This document shows, in pieces, positions 62,396 through 64,000 of a stretch of 64,000 nucleotides of DNA. A program made the position numbers and the translations under genes. Below the pieces are notes generated by a model. That model saw only the letters and a program-made list of their open reading frames with translations, was not told where the DNA came from and made no database searches. This DNA comes from Branchiostoma floridae. Taxonomy: Eukaryota > Chordata > Leptocardii > Amphioxiformes > Branchiostomatidae. The stretch covers positions 17,404,437 to 17,468,436 of the forward strand of contig NC_049979.1 of assembly GCF_000003815.2 (NCBI RefSeq). Direction: 5' to 3'. Numbering within the stretch: the stretch's first letter is position 1; each line of letters starts with the position of its first letter.

Positions 62396-63722
62396 TTAGT
62401 ATGCTCCTGATTTCTTGGGTAAATTGGCTGTTTCATATTTGGTGAGGGTTTCATCCCAGAGCACAAACTGCTTGGACATGAGGTCCACCAGTCGGTTGTA
62501 TTCACTCAGCAGTCTTCTTACATCATCAGTCAGGACCTCTGCCTGTTCCTGCTGCTCAAGGTGGACCTACAACAATACAGAGGGAGAGAATTACTTATAG
62601 TAAAATAAAATAGACAATCCATGACAATCCATGTTTAGTTCTCAGTCATAATATTGCATAATTTGCATGGCCTTCAAAGAAATTGATCTTTATATGCCCA
62701 TAGAAAACATGACAGGAAGCGTAAGTGTGCAGCGAAATACCCTGGATATCAGAGTACAACTTAGCCGGCTAAGGGACTTTACGCCTTCAGAGTACAACTT
62801 AGCCGGCTAAGGGACTTTACGCCTTCACTGCGTGAGGCGTATCTCCCCGGGCCGGCTAAAGTCGGTTTACGGGGCTATGTTGCTAGCGGCCCGGGAAAGA
62901 ACCGTAGCCGCGAGCGCTGTTCTCTGGATACCAGGGTAGCAGCGAAAGGACTTGTGAGTAATTTGTCAAAGGTGAAGGCTCCTGAGACGAAGAATGTGGA
63001 GACAAATGATGGTCAAGATGAGAACTGTTTACAAAATTAGGGTCTTTCACCTTTGACATATTACACAAATAATTATTCAAGTCACTGCAAATGCATACAT
63101 GGAACCGTGAACACATTTACTGACCATAAAAAGCTCTTGGTCCAGTTGACAAACTCCTATCCAAATATCAACTTACTATGCAACACTAGGAGTCACACCA
63201 TTTCATCACACATAAAATATGAAGATACTTTGAGTCTTTGACACTTCAATTCAGTTTCTTCTTCTTCTTCTAGTTTGACAGATCCAAATACTAGTATACT
63301 AGTTTGACAGATCCAAATATATCACAAACCTGTGCCAAACTGTGGAGTTGGGATGTGTAGTTTGCCGTCGCTCTGATGTGCTCGCTATCAAAGACATCCT
63401 TCATCTTCTGTACCTCCTCCAGCTGAGCTGCTAGAGCCTTCATATCCTTCTCTGCAGACAGAACGATCTCTGCTTTCGCGGTGTCTGGCAGGGTCAGGCG
63501 GTCAACGAAGGCGGGGTCCAGATATTTCTCGATATCTTCCAGCTTTCTCCACGCTTGTTTGATGCGATCATACCCCTCCAAAGAGCTATTGACATGACCC
63601 TGAAAATTGGCAAGACTCTCTACTGCAGGTTCAGACCGCTGTTCGCCTTCTTCGCCGTAGACGGCCTCTTCAAGACGTTGAAGCCGGGCTTCCAAGACAG
63701 AAATTTCACTTCCGTCCGCCAT
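62396..63722 (-). CDS. DCTN3: Dynactin subunit 3 (p24)
   Basis: Two exons, 63330-63722 and 62396-62566, give 187 residues; the human protein has 186. Intron phase is 0, donor GTTTGT, acceptor TTGTTGTAG. The sequence starts MADGSEISVLEARLQRLEEA, continues with EDIEKYLDPAFVDRLTLPD, which matches the EDLIKYLDPEYIDRIAIPD signature of DCTN3, and ends with LLSEYN, MSKQFVLWDETL and a short basic tail. It is almost entirely helical with heptad patterns, as expected for the coiled-coil shoulder subunit that ties dynamitin and p150 arms into the dynactin complex, the dynein activator at microtubules. The intron carries a MITE with 9-bp target duplication and a short tandem duplication (63271-63320). 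Transcription converges with the cysteine synthase gene. Confidence 0.96.
62738..62938. mobile_element. MITE, 201 bp, TACCCTGG ends, 9-bp target duplication
   Basis: The ends TACCCTGGATATCAGAG (62738-62754) and, reverse-complemented, TACCCTGGTATCCAGAG (62922-62938) are inverted repeats. The exact 9-bp repeat GCAGCGAAA flanks the element at 62729-62737 and 62939-62947. Inside, a 38-bp unit starting CAGAGTACAACTTAGCCGGC is repeated exactly in tandem (62750-62787 and 62788-62825). There is no coding capacity. The 9-bp duplication suggests a MULE-type non-autonomous transposon. It lies in the DCTN3 intron. Confidence 0.92.
63271..63320. repeat. Short tandem duplication in the DCTN3 intron
   Basis: TAGTTTGACAGATCCAAATA occurs twice, 29 bases apart, just downstream of the exon 1 donor. 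Local slippage or duplication is likely. Confidence 0.85.
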
Positions 63723-64000
63723 GTCTGATGCTACCCAGAATTCTCCACGCGGGACAAAGTTTAAACAAAGCCCCAAACGTACCAATATAATTATCCTGTT
63801 TACCATAGAATGCGCAATGTTTTATATACAGATGATAGAATGTTATCTATCATCTAAGAGAAAATGCTATATATTTTTCGTTTTAGTGCTATATTCTAGC
63901 ATTTTTAACTGATGTTACAACGCAGAAACTGTTATTTGAAAAATCTGATCATACACTAGTTTGTCGGGTATGTGGTCTTTAGTTTACACCTGAGCCAACA
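63723..64000. other. DCTN3 upstream region
   Basis: AT-rich sequence immediately upstream of the DCTN3 start codon; presumably 5' UTR and promoter. No other feature seen. Confidence 0.4.

Noticed and set aside
1-64000. CRISPR arrays, operons, prokaryotic ribosome-binding sites
   Set aside because: The sequence is plainly eukaryotic with spliced genes; no regularly spaced direct repeats were seen.

Overview
The window looks like nuclear DNA of an invertebrate chordate, most probably a lancelet (Branchiostoma). That is inference: short exons with GT-AG introns, deuterostome-type gene families (CNRIP1, CRIP-type LIM proteins, DCTN3) beside genes vertebrates lack (a chitin deacetylase-like protein and a CysK-type cysteine synthase), and many small transposons in introns. 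A run of exactly 100 N (58428-58527) marks a scaffold gap.

Layout. 1-4.5 kb, minus: the first two coding exons of CNRIP1, with a 5'-truncated non-LTR retrotransposon in intron 2. 6.8-9.95 kb, minus: a complete six-exon B-box/coiled-coil/SPRY gene (TRIM-like, no RING). 10-15.8 kb: no gene seen, but a nested hairpin repeat. 15.85-18.46 kb, minus: a five-exon secreted chitin deacetylase-like gene whose catalytic residues are mostly replaced, with a tRNA-Pro-like gene in its first intron. 21.2-46.5 kb, minus: a tandem array of three CRIP-type single-LIM genes (A, B, C) with identical intron positions and phases. A has lost its last splice donor, and C has two possible terminal exons. Their introns hold a retrotransposon fragment, a deleted mariner and a hairpin element. 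46.5-52.5 kb: no gene, but two complete SINEs with 11-bp target duplications. 52.5-59.8 kb, plus: a 14-exon mitochondrial-type cysteine synthase, with one GC-AG intron, a duplicated 3' splice site and a 2.2-kb fold-back element in intron 12 that contains the assembly gap. 62.4-63.7 kb, minus: a complete two-exon DCTN3, convergent with the synthase.

The exon models were built by hand. In each one the splice phases close, giving 507 aa (B-box/SPRY), 377 aa (deacetylase-like), 88 aa (LIM B), 363 aa (cysteine synthase) and 187 aa (DCTN3). The genes do not form a pathway. The LIM array is the only related cluster. The strongest leads are the apparently inactive deacetylase, the splice-site changes in LIM-A and the synthase, and a transposon family with 9-bp target duplications and TACCCTGG ends.
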